Part shown: piece after piece, positions 63,955-64,000 of the stretch | How positions within the stretch are numbered: position 1 is the first letter of the stretch | Layout: every line of letters starts with the position of its first letter | Assembly: GCF_003590715.1 (NCBI RefSeq) | Contig: NZ_QQVY01000001.1 | Span: forward strand, 675,973-739,972 | Length of the DNA: 64,000 bases | DNA from: Paracoccus sp. JM45 | GTDB taxonomy: Bacteria; Pseudomonadota; Alphaproteobacteria; Rhodobacterales; Rhodobacteraceae | Direction of reading: 5' to 3' | Notes under the pieces: model-generated | What the model was told of the DNA's origin: nothing | The model's input: the letters and a program-made list of their open reading frames with translations, nothing else | The model's database searches: none | Made by a program: the position numbers and the translations under genes

Positions 63955-64000
63955 TCAGGCGGCGGCTTTCAGGTGTTGATTGTGAGTATCATAGGCCTCG
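63955..64000 (-). CDS. Possible C-terminus of a transposase (cut by right edge)
   Basis: An open frame entering from the right reads EAYDTHNQHLKAAA and stops at 63955. The adjoining GGTCCTGAATTTTCGACCAG (63898-63917) looks like an insertion sequence end. With 14 residues the family cannot be fixed. Confidence 0.35.
   Translation of the reverse strand, partial: EAYDTHNQHLKAAA

Overview
The window is a chromosomal segment of a GC-rich alphaproteobacterium, most likely of the family Rhodobacteraceae (Rhodobacter/Paracoccus/Roseobacter group). The evidence is gene order and gene type: a dusB(nifR3)-ntrB-ntrC-ntrY-ntrX-trkA block with an NtrC lacking the sigma-54 contact loop, an Mcl1-type malyl-CoA lyase of exactly 318 residues, a zur-znuCB / znuA divergon, an rluB-tadA pair, opgGHC, and ptsP directly after lysC. 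I cannot name a genus from sequence alone.

Layout, left to right. 1-8.4 kb (minus strand): nitrogen-sensing and potassium genes, with trkA cut by the left edge. 8.6-15.3 kb: L-serine dehydratase, an HWE histidine kinase, a META/COG3650-like lipoprotein, a yjbH-yjbF exopolysaccharide outer-membrane pair and a very small secreted or membrane protein. 15.5-19 kb: zinc uptake under Zur, with a clear palindromic operator, then a 59-residue HemP. 19-36 kb: housekeeping genes (rluB with a long repetitive tail, tadA, tRNA-Gly, a DnaQ-like exonuclease with BRCT, pheT, pheS, rpmI-rplT, pyk), interleaved with an alanine symporter that looks frameshifted, a cation antiporter-P450 pair, and a D-amino-acid aminotransferase. 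36-50 kb: mcl1, a TIGR02186-like/TSUP pair, surE-pcm-nlpD-like, tolC with a second pcm-like gene, tRNA-Cys, waaA, lysC and ptsP.

50-57 kb holds the osmoregulated periplasmic glucan operon opgG-opgH-opgC, with three ATGA-type overlaps or close junctions. It faces a two-gene minus-strand unit encoding a GSCFA-domain protein and a small GDSH...DxxH (SGNH-like) protein. An AT-rich stretch without genes (about 56.97-57.9 kb) follows and carries several perfect palindromes. A TetR regulator with a likely autogenous operator then precedes two glutathione-S-transferase-family genes.

From about 60.1 kb to the right edge the character changes. The DNA is visibly more AT-rich, and genes are separate and of accessory type (class II glutamine amidotransferase, poly-gamma-glutamate-hydrolase/YjqB family, YaeQ). 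There is a frameshifted tniQ remnant, a tRNA-Arg, a 22-bp tandem repeat and what looks like the tail of a transposase. I read this as a tRNA-adjacent mobile or island region. The best leads for follow-up are the split alanine symporter, the decayed TniQ element beside tRNA-Arg, the OPG-adjacent GSCFA/SGNH pair, and the palindrome-rich gene-less stretch.
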